Positions 9,231 to 18,204 of a stretch of DNA of 56,085 nucleotides are shown here, piece by piece (position 1 is the first letter of the stretch; each line of letters starts with the position of its first letter). The notes beneath the pieces are model-generated. The model searched no databases and was not told where the DNA came from. It was given only the letters and a program-made list of their open reading frames with translations. The stretch is taken from positions 1 to 56,085 of the forward strand of contig JAJRVQ010000082.1 of NCBI GenBank assembly GCA_024277255.1, given 5' to 3'. The position numbers and the translations under genes were made by a program. Source of the DNA: Acidobacteriota bacterium. GTDB taxonomy: Bacteria > Acidobacteriota > Thermoanaerobaculia > Multivoradales > SZUA-115.

Positions 9231-10291
9231 GCCGGTAGCTCGATGGTGACACGAAAGCGCCGCCCCATATCGCGCAGGGTCAACCGAGCGTCGCCGCCGT
9301 AGAGCAGACGCAACCGGCGGCGGACATTGGCCAGCCCTATTCCGCCGCCTGCGGTGCGCGGCCGGTGCGGATCACACTCGTTATCGACGGTCAAACGCAC
9401 ACGATCGGCTTGGCCTTCCTCCACCAGGCGGCTCACCTTGACCCAAATCTCTCCGCCGGCCACCAGATGGGCGATGCCGTGGCGCACCGCGTTCTCGACC
9501 AGGGGTTGGAGTAACAGCGGCGGCACCGCGATGTCGAGGCAGCTGCGGTCGACCTCTTCCACCGGCAATAACCGATCGCCGTAGCGCACCCGCTCGATGG
9601 CCAGGTAGGAGGCGATCAACTCCAACTCCCGCACCAACGGAATCGACTTGTTCTGTGCGACGCCAAGGCTGGCGCGTAGGAAGGAAGCCAGATCGACCGT
9701 CATCGCCCTGGCAGCTTCGGGATCGGAGCCGCACAGCGAGCTGACCGAGTTGAGCGAGTTGAACAGGAAGTGCGGGTCCAGTTGCGCCTTGAGCGCCTTG
9801 AGTTCCGCCTCCCGCGCCAGCACTTCCAGTTCGAGAGCTTGTGCCTCGGCGATGCGGGACTCCTCGACCGCCAGCAGCAGGTAGTGGACCGCCACCGCCA
9901 AGAGGTAGGCAAGCATCCCGACGACGAAGAACAACATGCGCTTGTCGGCGTAGAGCGCTCGCGCCTCGGCGAAGCTCGAAGCGCGACCGAGCAGTCGCGC
10001 CCACAGGCTTCCCGCCACTACCCAAAGCAGCGCCGAGATCACCGCCGCGCCGCCGTGCGAGGCCACCAGGGTGCGGTTCGAGGTGGTGGCCAGCGGCAGG
10101 GTGCGGCACGGATACCAGGAGCCCAGGCAGAGGATGGCGAAGAGCAGGCCGAGCGGTAGGGTCAAGGCCAGCGCCACCGGCCAGCCACCGGACGGCGCCC
10201 CCACCAGGATGGTCAGCACCCCGGCGAAGAGCGCCCAGACCACCAGATAGAGCCACAAGCGCTCTCGCTGGTTGAGCAGCGGATGGTTCAT
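9227..10291 (-). CDS. LytS/YehU-type sensor histidine kinase
   Basis: A 354-residue membrane kinase. Four or five hydrophobic helices fill residues 10-145, followed by a short coiled region. The His_kinase domain has its phospho-acceptor His174 in LDPHFLFNSLN, followed by an ATP-binding domain with the N-box in LVENAVRHGI and a G-box GGGIGLANVRRRL. This is the family that partners LytTR regulators. It overlaps both neighbours by four bases. No extracellular sensor domain is present, so the signal is probably sensed within the membrane or via the LiaF-like protein upstream. Confidence 0.93.
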   Translation of the reverse strand: MNHPLLNQRERLWLYLVVWALFAGVLTILVGAPSGGWPVALALTLPLGLLFAILCLGSWYPCRTLPLATTSNRTLVASHGGAAVISALLWVVAGSLWARLLGRASSFAEARALYADKRMLFFVVGMLAYLLAVAVHYLLLAVEESRIAEAQALELEVLAREAELKALKAQLDPHFLFNSLNSVSSLCGSDPEAARAMTVDLASFLRASLGVAQNKSIPLVRELELIASYLAIERVRYGDRLLPVEEVDRSCLDIAVPPLLLQPLVENAVRHGIAHLVAGGEIWVKVSRLVEEGQADRVRLTVDNECDPHRPRTAGGGIGLANVRRRLRLLYGGDARLTLRDMGRRFRVTIELPA

Positions 10292-11004
10292 TGACTACCC
10301 GCCGACACGGGTTTCTTGTCCTCGCCGTTGTTGATCACCAGGCCACCCATCACCGCCAGGCCGGTAATCCGCAAGCGCGGCGCCTCTTCTTCCGCCGGAG
10401 GTTCGGTGGCATCTTCGACACCGCCGAGGATGGGCAACACCTGGTTGACCACCCGCCACTGGCGCGGCACCGAGATCTCACCGCCACCCCAGAAGGCGAC
10501 ACAGTCGAGAACCGCCTCTTCTCCCTCGATCTGCGCCTGGCGCAGATCCACTTCGATGCCTCCCAGCGCCGCGGTCAAATTGCCGCCACGAAACCTGGGA
10601 CTGCTATTGACCACCTTCTTGCCGGCGAGAACCACCACTTCGTGGATGGCGTTGCCATCGTCGCTGCCGACTCGCGACAGGTCGGCGTGGCGGAAAGCAC
10701 TGTAAACGAGGGCACCGCCGACGGTGATCAGCAGCAGCGGCCACAGGTCCATGTAGTCGGCCGCGAGGTACCCCAGGTTGATGGCCAAGAACCACAGGCC
10801 GGCGAAGGTCAAGCTGAAGGCCAGCAGGCGGTGACGCTGCCCGTCGAACCATTTCATCAGACCGATGGCGACCAAGACCAGCGGCCACCACTGGAGGAAG
10901 TCTGCTGCATCGGCCATCCCCAACTCGTCGAGGGCGAAGACGATCCCGGCGCCGACCACGAAGAGGCCGACGATCAGTCTTGGGCGAAGCCATCGGTTAT
11001 CCAT
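10288..11004 (-). CDS. LiaF-like membrane protein (cell-wall-active antibiotic response domain)
   Basis: A 238-residue protein with four N-terminal membrane helices (about residues 8-95), then a soluble beta-rich C-terminal part (about 110-235) with the repeated VDLRQAQIEGEEAVLDCVAFWGG-type pattern (key positions D, G, E, W, G, G) of the LiaF/DUF2154 family. LiaF in Firmicutes modulates a kinase that responds to cell-envelope damage. I chose the ATG at 11004 because GAGGG lies 8 bases before it; a GTG at 11019 would add five residues. It overlaps the upstream gene by eight bases and the kinase gene by four. Confidence 0.78.
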   Translation of the reverse strand: MDNRWLRPRLIVGLFVVGAGIVFALDELGMADAADFLQWWPLVLVAIGLMKWFDGQRHRLLAFSLTFAGLWFLAINLGYLAADYMDLWPLLLITVGGALVYSAFRHADLSRVGSDDGNAIHEVVVLAGKKVVNSSPRFRGGNLTAALGGIEVDLRQAQIEGEEAVLDCVAFWGGGEISVPRQWRVVNQVLPILGGVEDATEPPAEEEAPRLRITGLAVMGGLVINNGEDKKPVSAGSQ

Positions 11005-11605
11005 GATAGCGACCCTCACGGCGCTCCTTGCGTCGAGAACCCGAGCCCGCTTGGGTGAACAGTGCCTGCCAGACCAGGATCACTCCGAAGAAAATCACCA
11101 ACAGCGGCCAGGCCCGCTCCCAGCCGACCGGCAGGGTGTAGGTACGCCACAGCAGGAAGGCACCACCCAAAGCGATCAGGAACAATCCGCTGGAGCGGTC
11201 TCGCAACTTCTCGGGAAAGGTGAAATCGATGACGCCGGCAGCGATGATCCACAGCGGCCAACCGGTGCCCCAGTGCAGACCGAAGAGGTTGAGCAAGTGG
11301 ACGAGCAGCACCACACCGGTAGCGATCAACCAGGCGGCACTGTGGCGCTCTTTGGCGTTGGTCGCAGCGACCAGCTTGGGGATTCCGAAGGCGACGAAGA
11401 GCAGCGGCCAGAAGCGCCAGAAGTCGCCGTTGGCCAACGCATCGAACATGCCGGGAAAGAAGTTCACCAGCCCGAGCAGAATCACTCCCACGCCGACCAG
11501 CAGGCGACCGAGGAGGACATGGGACGACCTCTCCTCGGCCGGCGGGGTAGGCCGGGTGGTGGACTCGGCAGGTGGAAGGTCGGGAATTATCGGTCGATCG
11601 GTCAT
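10997..11605 (-). CDS. LiaI/LiaF-type transmembrane protein (DUF5668-like)
   Basis: A 202-residue integral membrane protein. After a 30-residue Pro-rich cytoplasmic tail come about six hydrophobic helices, with repeated WRFWPLLFVAFG-like and WPLWIIAAGV motifs typical of the LiaI/LiaF membrane module. The C-terminal tail is basic. AAGGAGA precedes the ATG. As first gene of a five-gene run (membrane protein, LiaF-like, kinase, regulator, AI-2E permease), it is likely part of the sensing apparatus. No enzymatic domain is present. Confidence 0.75.
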   Translation of the reverse strand: MTDRPIIPDLPPAESTTRPTPPAEERSSHVLLGRLLVGVGVILLGLVNFFPGMFDALANGDFWRFWPLLFVAFGIPKLVAATNAKERHSAAWLIATGVVLLVHLLNLFGLHWGTGWPLWIIAAGVIDFTFPEKLRDRSSGLFLIALGGAFLLWRTYTLPVGWERAWPLLVIFFGVILVWQALFTQAGSGSRRKERREGRYHG

Positions 11606-11729
11606 CGTAGTCTCCTTGTGGCCCCGTTTTGTGGGGTCTGGTAGAGAGTACGGGGTCGGGTGGCGGTTATCTTGCGGAAACCGGTGAATGGTGGTTGGGG
11701 GGCGGTGAACGGTGGTGGAGGGATCGAGT

Positions 11730-11891
11730 GGGCGCCCTGGAGCCCCCGTCCTGAGTCACCGCGGCGGGCTCTGAGTTGGTTAGGCAGTCTGCCCGCCGCT
11801 GCGCTTCGCGCGCGCGAAACGGTGAGTTGACTGGAGTTTCCCGTTGTGCGCGCGCTCAGAGCTGACTCTGGACGGGGGCTCCATGGCGCTC
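11730..11891. repeat. Nested inverted-repeat element between acs and the LiaF-like operon
   Basis: A 29-base arm (11730-11758) recurs inverted at 11863-11891 with three mismatches; both contain GGAGCCCCCGTCC. Inside, a perfect 9-base hairpin GCGGCGGGC/GCCCGCCGC (11761-11769 and 11791-11799) and a G/C-alternating pair near 11808 and 11850 make further stems. The 359-base gap 11606-11964 holds this element and no gene that I can support. It could terminate acs transcription or be a REP/MITE-like dispersed repeat. Confidence 0.75.
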
Positions 11892-11964
11892 GGGCGATTG
11901 AGGTATTGAGGTGGGGTGTGGGGACTGGGGGCTCGCTCGCGCTTTGCGCGATCTTGGGGGCGGG

Positions 11965-13899
11965 TTAGGTGTGGTTCTTGTGAGCCTCCACGAGCTGTTC
12001 GACCACGCCGGGGTCGGCTAGGGTGGAGATGTCGCCTAGTTCTTTGTACTCGCCGGCGGCGATTTGGCGCAGGATTCGGCGCATGATCTTGCCGGAGCGG
12101 GTCTTGGGGAGGCCGGGGGCGATTTGTACGTTGTCGGGAGAGGCGATGGGGCCGATAGCTTGGCGGACCTGTTTCTTGAGCAGGGTGGCAAGTTCCGCCG
12201 GGTCGGTGTGGTCGAATTCGGGATTGATCAGGACGTAGGCGTAGATGCCGGTTCCTTTGATTTCGTGCGGGTAGCCGACGACGGCGGCTTCGGCGACGGA
12301 GGCGTGGGCGACCAGGGCGCTTTCGATTTCGGCGGTTCCCAGCCGGTGGCCGGAGACGTTGAGGACGTCGTCGACGCGGCCGGTGATCCAGTAGTAGCCG
12401 TCTTTGTCGCGATGGCAGCCGTCGCCGGTGAAGTAGAGGCCGGGGAAGCGGCTGAAGTAGGTTTCGGCGAAGCGGGCGTGGTCGCCGTAGATGGTTCTGG
12501 CTTGGCCGGGCCAGGCGTGGCGGATGCAGAGGTTGCCGCGCACATCGTTACCCTCGAGTTCGGTGCCTTCGTCGTCGACCAGCAGCGGTTCGACGCCGGG
12601 TAGCGGCAGGGTGGCGGAGCCGGGTTTGGTGGGAGTGGCCCCCGGCAGAGGGGAGATCATGATGCCACCGGTTTCGGTCTGCCACCAGGTGTCGACCACG
12701 GCGCAGCGGCCGTTGCCGACTTGGTCGTGGTACCAGGTCCAGACTTCCGGATTGATCGGCTCGCCGACGGTGCCGAGGATGCGCAGGCTCTGGCAACTGT
12801 GGCGTTCGACCGGCTCGTCGCCGTGACGAGCGATAGCGCGGATCGCCGTCGGCGCGGTATAGAAGATGGTCACACCCAGGTCGTCGACCACTTGCCAGTA
12901 GCGGCTGGCATCGGGATAGAGCGGCGTCGATTCGAACATCACCGTGGTAGCACCGTTGGCCAGCGGACCGTAGACGATGTAGCTGTGGCCGGTAATCCAG
13001 CCGATGTCGGCGGCGCAGAAGTAGACGTCGTCTTCATGGAGATCGAAAACGGTGCGATGGGTGTAGGAGGTGTAGACCATGTAGCCGCCGGTGGTGTGGA
13101 CGACGCCTTTCGGCTTGCCGGTCGATCCCGAGGTATAGAGCACGAAGAGTGGATCCTCGGCGTCCATCGGCTCGACCGGTGCGCTGGCGCGCTGGCGGTC
13201 AAGTTCGTCGTCCAGCCACAAGTCGCGACCGGCCTGCATCGGTATTTCGGCGTCGGTGCGCCGAGCCACCAGCACCGTTTCGACCAGCGAAAGCCCATCG
13301 AGTGCCGCATCGCTGGTCGCCTTGAGCGGAATGGTGCGCCCGCCGCGCAGCCCTTCGTTGGCGGTGATCAGCATCTTGCATCCGGCATCGAGGATGCGAT
13401 CGCGCAGACTGTCGGCCGAGAAACCGGCGAAGACGATCGAATGGACGGCACCGATCCGCGCGCAGGCGAGCATGGCGTAGGCCAGCTGCGGGATCATTGG
13501 CAGATAGATGCAGACCCGGTCGCCACGGCCCACACCGTGCGCCGTCAACACGTTGGCGAAGCGGCAGACCTCGCGTTTGAGTTGCCGGTAGCTGATGCGG
13601 GTGTACTCGCCCGCCTCGTCGGCCGCCCAGATGATCGCCGTCTTGTCGCCGCGCTCCTCGAGGTGGCGATCGACACAGTTGTAACAGGCGTTGAGCCGAC
13701 CGCCGTTGAACCAGGAGAAATCGACATGCTCATAATCCCGGTCGAAGATCTGATCCGGCGCCCGGAACCAGTCGAGCGTCTCCGCCTGCCGGCCCCAGAA
13801 GGCCGCGGGCTCTTCGATCGACTCGCGGTACAGGCGTTGATAGTCCTCCAACGACCCGACGTGGGCCCGCTCGGCGATCTCCGGCTTGACGGCAATCAT
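11965..13899 (-). CDS. acsA: Acetyl-CoA synthetase
   Basis: A 644-residue AMP-forming acetate-CoA ligase of full family length. Seen are the N-terminal ACAS block with [17 protein letters not shown], the AMP-binding P-loop [12 protein letters not shown], the [10 protein letters not shown] substrate-pocket block with the acetate-specific Trp, and the C-terminal [11 protein letters not shown] with the Lys that is commonly acetylated for control. It activates acetate in the cytoplasm. AGGAGAGAG precedes the ATG. It is separated from the next gene upstream by 117 bases and appears monocistronic. Confidence 0.97.
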   Translation of the reverse strand: MIAVKPEIAERAHVGSLEDYQRLYRESIEEPAAFWGRQAETLDWFRAPDQIFDRDYEHVDFSWFNGGRLNACYNCVDRHLEERGDKTAIIWAADEAGEYTRISYRQLKREVCRFANVLTAHGVGRGDRVCIYLPMIPQLAYAMLACARIGAVHSIVFAGFSADSLRDRILDAGCKMLITANEGLRGGRTIPLKATSDAALDGLSLVETVLVARRTDAEIPMQAGRDLWLDDELDRQRASAPVEPMDAEDPLFVLYTSGSTGKPKGVVHTTGGYMVYTSYTHRTVFDLHEDDVYFCAADIGWITGHSYIVYGPLANGATTVMFESTPLYPDASRYWQVVDDLGVTIFYTAPTAIRAIARHGDEPVERHSCQSLRILGTVGEPINPEVWTWYHDQVGNGRCAVVDTWWQTETGGIMISPLPGATPTKPGSATLPLPGVEPLLVDDEGTELEGNDVRGNLCIRHAWPGQARTIYGDHARFAETYFSRFPGLYFTGDGCHRDKDGYYWITGRVDDVLNVSGHRLGTAEIESALVAHASVAEAAVVGYPHEIKGTGIYAYVLINPEFDHTDPAELATLLKKQVRQAIGPIASPDNVQIAPGLPKTRSGKIMRRILRQIAAGEYKELGDISTLADPGVVEQLVEAHKNHT

Positions 13900-14016
13900 G
13901 CGCTCTCTCCTGCTGGCTTGTGAACAGACCCGGCGATTATACGAGCCGACCCGAAAAGAGCGTAACCCTCAGCCACTCACAGCCACCGTTGAGAGAGACA
14001 ACGAGCCAACCTCGGC

Positions 14017-14847
14017 TCAGAAAAACCAACCGTCGAAGATCGGCCGGATCACATGCACGATGATGTCGATCACGAAGTGAGAGAGGATCGCCGCTTCGAG
14101 CCCTCGCCGCCAGTAGAGCCACCCGAAGGCGAGCCCAACCGGAAGGATGAGCAGCACGGTTCGCACGGCGGCGAGTGCCGGCACCGGATCGGCGAAGAGA
14201 GCCAGGCTGTCGATGTGGTACCAGCCGAAGAAGAGCGCTGTCACCACATTGGCCACCCACAGCGCGATCGTCCTCCCGCGCCCCGCGCCGCGCACCCGAA
14301 AGAGCTTCACCCCCAGCCAGGCGATCAGCGAGAGCAAGAAGAGACGGTCGAGAATCTCCTCGCCGAAAGGAGCCCAGAAACTCGCCAGGCCGCTGCGCCA
14401 CCAGTCCACGTCGATGCGCGCATGGATCTCCGGCGCCGGAACATCCACCCCGAGCCCATGACGGAAAAAGGCGTCGATGGCAAATGCGATGAGCGCCGTC
14501 ACCGTCGCCCAGAAAATCGCCGGTCGCACGATCGAAGAGAGCGGTTCAGCCGGCGCCGGTGCCCCGTCCAGTCGGCTTTCGAGATAGGGAGCACCAAGAC
14601 CGATCTTACGGGCGATCAACAGCCCCAGGCTGGCGGCGACCCCCAGGAAGATCAGATTGCGCACCAAGACGATGAGCAAGATGGGTCCTATCGAACCAGG
14701 AAGCCCCTGCATCGGATTGGGCGCGGTCGCCTGAAGGCCCAGAAAATAGGGAATCACCAGCGGTCCGGTCACCGTGCCAGCCAAAGTGAGGGCGCAGAAG
14801 GTCTTCCACGGGTAGGGGCGTGACGGCACGCGCGGGGAATTCTCCAT
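14017..14847 (-). CDS. CPBP-family intramembrane glutamic protease homologue
   Basis: A 276-residue membrane protein with about eight hydrophobic helices. All CPBP (Abi/Rce1-like) motifs are present: Glu163-Glu164 with Arg168 in FGEEILDRL, His211 in FGWYHI and His257 with Asp261 in HFVID. The active-site residues are therefore intact. These proteins act as membrane proteases or in maturation and resistance to peptides, with substrates rarely known. The ATG at 14847 has AAGGAG 5 bases upstream; a GTG two codons earlier is possible. It follows the zinc-finger/TPR gene by 105 bases on the same strand. Confidence 0.85.
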   Translation of the reverse strand: MENSPRVPSRPYPWKTFCALTLAGTVTGPLVIPYFLGLQATAPNPMQGLPGSIGPILLIVLVRNLIFLGVAASLGLLIARKIGLGAPYLESRLDGAPAPAEPLSSIVRPAIFWATVTALIAFAIDAFFRHGLGVDVPAPEIHARIDVDWWRSGLASFWAPFGEEILDRLFLLSLIAWLGVKLFRVRGAGRGRTIALWVANVVTALFFGWYHIDSLALFADPVPALAAVRTVLLILPVGLAFGWLYWRRGLEAAILSHFVIDIIVHVIRPIFDGWFF

Positions 14848-14952
14848 GAGCACTCCTTGCCTCTGGAATGGATCTCGGCCTGGCTGCGAGGTTGTCCCTC
14901 TCTTCTACGCGTGGCTGGGCTCGAAGTTCATTTTCGACCCGGCGCTGCCCTG

Positions 14953-16320
14953 CTACGAACCCGCTTGATAGGCGAAGGTGGGGTCGCGGCTGGCGTGCAC
15001 CAGATAGGTGGCCAGGTTGCGGACCAGACCTAGCGTGACTTGCTCGAGTTCGGCGGCATCGCGGAAGAGGTGCAGTGCCGTGGCCGCCTCGCGGTGGATC
15101 TCTTGGCCTTCGAAGATCACCACCATCTCGGCGGCGAGGGCTTTGACGTCGGCGGTACGGCGTTGCCCTAGGTAGAGCGCGGCCAGTTCCAGAGAGACCA
15201 GCGCGGCGTCGCAGGCGATCTCGTGCCTCTCGAAGCCGTGACGAGCCAGCAGGAAGAGGATCTCGGCATCCTGGTACTCGCCGAGACCATGGGCGATCTT
15301 GCCCTCGACCCACTGCAGGCGCAATCGACTCAACGGATCACCGTAGCGAAGTTGTAGCGAGCGATTCTCGGCGAGGACCGCGCGTGCATCCTCGTACTTT
15401 CCCAACTCGCAGAGTGCATGGGCCAGGTTGTGCCGGGAGTAGAAACACAAACGAGGTTCTTCTCCGGCATTCGTCGAATCCAAGACTCGTAGTGCCAGCT
15501 TTGCAGCTTCTGCCGGGTTTCCCTGCTCCCGACTCAGGCTGCCCATCTTGAGCAGAGTAAGGGCCTCCTCTCGTGGTTGACCGGTCGCCTGATACGACAA
15601 GGCCGCACGCCGGAGAAGCTGTGCGGCTTGTTCAAAGCGGCGCTGGTCTCGGCGCAGGGAGCCCTCCATACTGTCTATTTCGGCGCTCACCAGTGGATCC
15701 ACAACCGGCTGGTGACGCAGCAAAAAACGAGCATCACCGAATCGTGCGCTGGCCTCGGGCAACCGGCCCAGGGTGCGCAGAGCGTTAGCCACATGCGCCG
15801 AGGCGCGGGCGTAGAGTTCTGTCGCCAAGCTGGACAGCCCGGAGTGCGACAGAACCACCTTGGCGAGTTGGGCCAGAGCCAGCGCCTCCTTGGGCGTACC
15901 GGGCATTTGGCCAAGACTGGCTTCGAGCAGCAGCGCAGCCAGTGCCAACCCCTGATACTCCAAGGGAGCTTGGGTTATCGCATCGAGGCGCCTGGCAACG
16001 GGAAGCGCCAACAGCTCGGCCAGCTTCTCGGCGGCCTCCTTGCGCTCCGCATCGATCGTCGAAACACGCTGCGAGGCAGCCTGAGCTGCCCGCGCGAAGG
16101 CAGTCGTGTAGTCATCCTCGGCCGCCTGGCCCACCTCTTCATACCAAACGTCTAGCTCCCCTGGTTCCGTCATCTCCTGGCGGTAGGCGCTCATCTCATC
16201 GCGGCAGGTCGGGCAAAGATGGTAGAGGTGAGCCAGAAGCCGGCGGACAAGGGGCAGAGTCGCGCCATCGTTCTCTGCTTCCGCGCGCAACAGATCGCCG
16301 GTGATGTGAAGGTGGCGCAT
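14953..16320 (-). CDS. Zinc-finger (anti-sigma-like) TPR protein
   Basis: A 455-residue soluble protein. The first 50 residues resemble a zf-HC2/anti-sigma zinc site, with His residues and Cys-x2-Cys in LAHLYHLCPTC (His-x4-Cys-x2-Cys spacing). From about residue 100 onward it is all-helical with TPR-like repeats (for example the LGRLPEASARFGDAR, QRRFEQAAQLLRRAA and LGKYEDARAVLAENR units). No catalytic domain is evident. The frame is open upstream, but GGGAGATAGGATCT directly before the ATG at 16320 sets the start. It follows a small exported protein (16443-16724), with a perfect hairpin between. A role in signalling or sigma-factor control is inference. Confidence 0.7.
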   Translation of the reverse strand: MRHLHITGDLLRAEAENDGATLPLVRRLLAHLYHLCPTCRDEMSAYRQEMTEPGELDVWYEEVGQAAEDDYTTAFARAAQAASQRVSTIDAERKEAAEKLAELLALPVARRLDAITQAPLEYQGLALAALLLEASLGQMPGTPKEALALAQLAKVVLSHSGLSSLATELYARASAHVANALRTLGRLPEASARFGDARFLLRHQPVVDPLVSAEIDSMEGSLRRDQRRFEQAAQLLRRAALSYQATGQPREEALTLLKMGSLSREQGNPAEAAKLALRVLDSTNAGEEPRLCFYSRHNLAHALCELGKYEDARAVLAENRSLQLRYGDPLSRLRLQWVEGKIAHGLGEYQDAEILFLLARHGFERHEIACDAALVSLELAALYLGQRRTADVKALAAEMVVIFEGQEIHREAATALHLFRDAAELEQVTLGLVRNLATYLVHASRDPTFAYQAGS

Positions 16321-16348
16321 AGATCCTATCTCCCTGGTAAACAATGCT

Positions 16349-16385
16349 CCCACATTGCGATGTGTCAATAGAGGGGCAATGTGGG
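16349..16385. promoter_or_regulatory. Perfect 10+10 hairpin between the exported peptide and TPR genes
   Basis: CCCACATTGC (16349-16358) and GCAATGTGGG (16376-16385) are perfectly complementary across 17 bases. It lies 29 bases upstream of the zinc-finger/TPR start and downstream of the small gene. There is no T-run on the minus strand, so it may be an operator, an attenuating or processing hairpin, or a weak terminator. Confidence 0.6.
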
Positions 16386-16442
16386 ACAAACAAAGCGCAA
16401 CAGGACGCAGATTGAGACACTGCGCCCGGTTGCGAAGCGCCC

Positions 16443-16724
16443 TCAACCGTGAGGATCGATGTCTGCTCCAATTTGGATCGGCGACGTTTGAGGATCATTG
16501 GGTACGCTGCCTTTGACCGCGGTCGTTCCGGTTTCCTGCTGCGCTCCCGCTTTGTCCCACACCCGGGCGACGAAGTTCCACAACAAGCTCCAGGCGGCCG
16601 GAGCGGAATGAAAGGCCCATCCGTCCATCGAAATGGCGGAAGCGGGAGCGGCCGGCAGCAGGGTGACGGCGATCGCCAGCAGGGTGGCAAAGACTAGGCG
16701 GCGCAAGGTGCGGGACTGCATCAT
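16443..16724 (-). CDS. Small exported protein with conserved-looking C-terminal tail
   Basis: A 93-residue protein with strong AAGGAGG before the ATG at 16724. Residues 1-30 form a Sec signal peptide: basic RTLRR, a hydrophobic LVFATLLAIAVTLLP core and a PASA cleavage site. The mature part is about 63 residues with a Trp-rich segment (DGWAFHS, WSLLWNFVARVWD), a polar linker, and a final GADIDPHG. No known domain is recognised. It is the upstream partner of the zinc-finger/TPR gene. A secreted signal, pheromone-like peptide or antimicrobial peptide are possible readings, none proven. Confidence 0.65.
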   Translation of the reverse strand: MMQSRTLRRLVFATLLAIAVTLLPAAPASAISMDGWAFHSAPAAWSLLWNFVARVWDKAGAQQETGTTAVKGSVPNDPQTSPIQIGADIDPHG

Positions 16725-16837
16725 GGTGTCCTCCTTGGACGGCGGCCCACGATCAATGCCGGCTGTTTGCCGGCTTGCCGGGCCGCATTCACCCCAAAGA
16801 GTGCATCGAGAGGGCAAAAAGGCTGCCTGTTCTCGCT

Positions 16838-17998
16838 TCAGCGCGCGCAGGCCTTCTCGAGTGCCGCCAGCATTCGGTCGATCTCATCGCTGGTGTTGTA
16901 GAAGTGCGGCGCCACGCGCAGGCGGCCGGCGCGGTCGGCAACGATGATCTCCCGCTCTTCGAGCCGTTGGACCAGCTCCGCCGTCGAGTGGTCGCGGTGG
17001 GTGGCGGCGACGATGGGCGAGGCTTCCGCCGCGCGGCGCTCGTAGGCCAGTTCAAACCCCAATTGACGCAACCCGGCCGCCGCCCGCTCGGCCAGCGCCA
17101 GCGCCCGACCCTCCACTTCGGCCATCCCCACTTCCAAGAGCAGCTCGACCGAGGTTCCCAGAGCGTGAATACCCAAACCGTTGAGCGTCCCACATTCGAA
17201 ACGTAGAGCACCGGAGCCGAGGTCGATCTTCGGCACATTCCACTCATAGATATCGGCCATCGAACGCCAGCCGTAGCGCGTCGGACGGATCTTCTCGACC
17301 ACCCGATCGGAGATGTAAAGCAGGCCGACCCCGGCGTAACCCAAGAGCCACTTGTGAGAACCCGCCACACAAACATCGATCGAGGCCTCCTCCACATCGA
17401 GCCGCAGGCTCCCCAGCCCTTGAATGGCATCGACCACGAAGAGCACGCCGCGCTGCCGGCACAGCCGGCCCAGGGCGAGAAGATCGGAGCGAAAACCGGT
17501 GGAGAATTGCACCCACGAGAGGGCCAACACACGGGTTCGCTCATCGATCAAGGCGGCGATCTCCCGGCCGTCGATTCTTCCCGCGCGCTCGGGCGCCTTG
17601 CGGTACTCGATACCGCGCGCCTCGAGTTGCATCCACGGATACACGTTCGACGGATACTCACCCAAGGCGCCGACCACGTTGTCGCCCGCTTCCCAGTCGA
17701 GCCCCTCGGCCACCACCGAAAGGCCGTCCGAGGTGTTTTGCACGAAGGCGAGTTCCGCCGCACGGCGAGCGCCGAGCAATCGCGCCACCAGCGAGCGCAC
17801 CTCCTCCACCCGCTCGTTCTGTTCCGGCCAGCGACGGTCTCCGCTCACCGAAACGCTCGCCGCCATGCGGCCGATCGCCTCCTGCGTCCGCCGCGGGGGA
17901 GCTGCGATGGAGGCATGGTTGAGGTAGACAAGGTGTTGGGTGACGGAGAATTCGCGGCGCACAGAAGCGAGGTCGGGTGTCGAGATCGTCATCGACAT
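16838..17998 (-). CDS. Class V aminotransferase-fold PLP enzyme
   Basis: A 386-residue PLP enzyme of the IscS/SufS/isopenicillin-epimerase fold. The cofactor Lys is in VAGSHKWLLGYAGVG, with Asp in FVVDAIQGLG and the N-terminal YLNHASIAAPP that marks the class V group. The persulfide Cys-bearing loop of cysteine desulfurases is missing: the region before the C-terminal RVAPHFYNT has no Cys. It is therefore more likely an aminotransferase, epimerase or lyase than a sulfur donor. GAGG lies 11 bases before the ATG. It is separated by 113 bases from the exported-peptide gene and divergent from the PAS/GGDEF/EAL gene. Confidence 0.85.
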   Translation of the reverse strand: MSMTISTPDLASVRREFSVTQHLVYLNHASIAAPPRRTQEAIGRMAASVSVSGDRRWPEQNERVEEVRSLVARLLGARRAAELAFVQNTSDGLSVVAEGLDWEAGDNVVGALGEYPSNVYPWMQLEARGIEYRKAPERAGRIDGREIAALIDERTRVLALSWVQFSTGFRSDLLALGRLCRQRGVLFVVDAIQGLGSLRLDVEEASIDVCVAGSHKWLLGYAGVGLLYISDRVVEKIRPTRYGWRSMADIYEWNVPKIDLGSGALRFECGTLNGLGIHALGTSVELLLEVGMAEVEGRALALAERAAAGLRQLGFELAYERRAAEASPIVAATHRDHSTAELVQRLEEREIIVADRAGRLRVAPHFYNTSDEIDRMLAALEKACAR

Positions 17999-18204
17999 AT
18001 TCTACGTTTCCTCTACGCCGGACCCAACGCGCAGGTGTGTAACGGCCGGCTGGCAGACCTACCAGCACGCGAAGCTGAAATTTGGGTAGATCTGCGATTT
18101 TCGATATGGTTATCAAGCCCGAAACCAAGAAACTCCCTCCCTGGCACCACGACGCTGAGGTCTGATGAGCCACGCGGGTACCATCCCCGCGGTGCAAAGT
18201 AGCC

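Noticed and set aside
12721..13923. A 400-codon plus-strand frame
   Set aside because: Antisense to acetyl-CoA synthetase; no recognisable motif.
16838..17998. A second cysteine desulfurase
   Set aside because: The fold fits, but the Cys that carries the persulfide is absent from the C-terminal loop.
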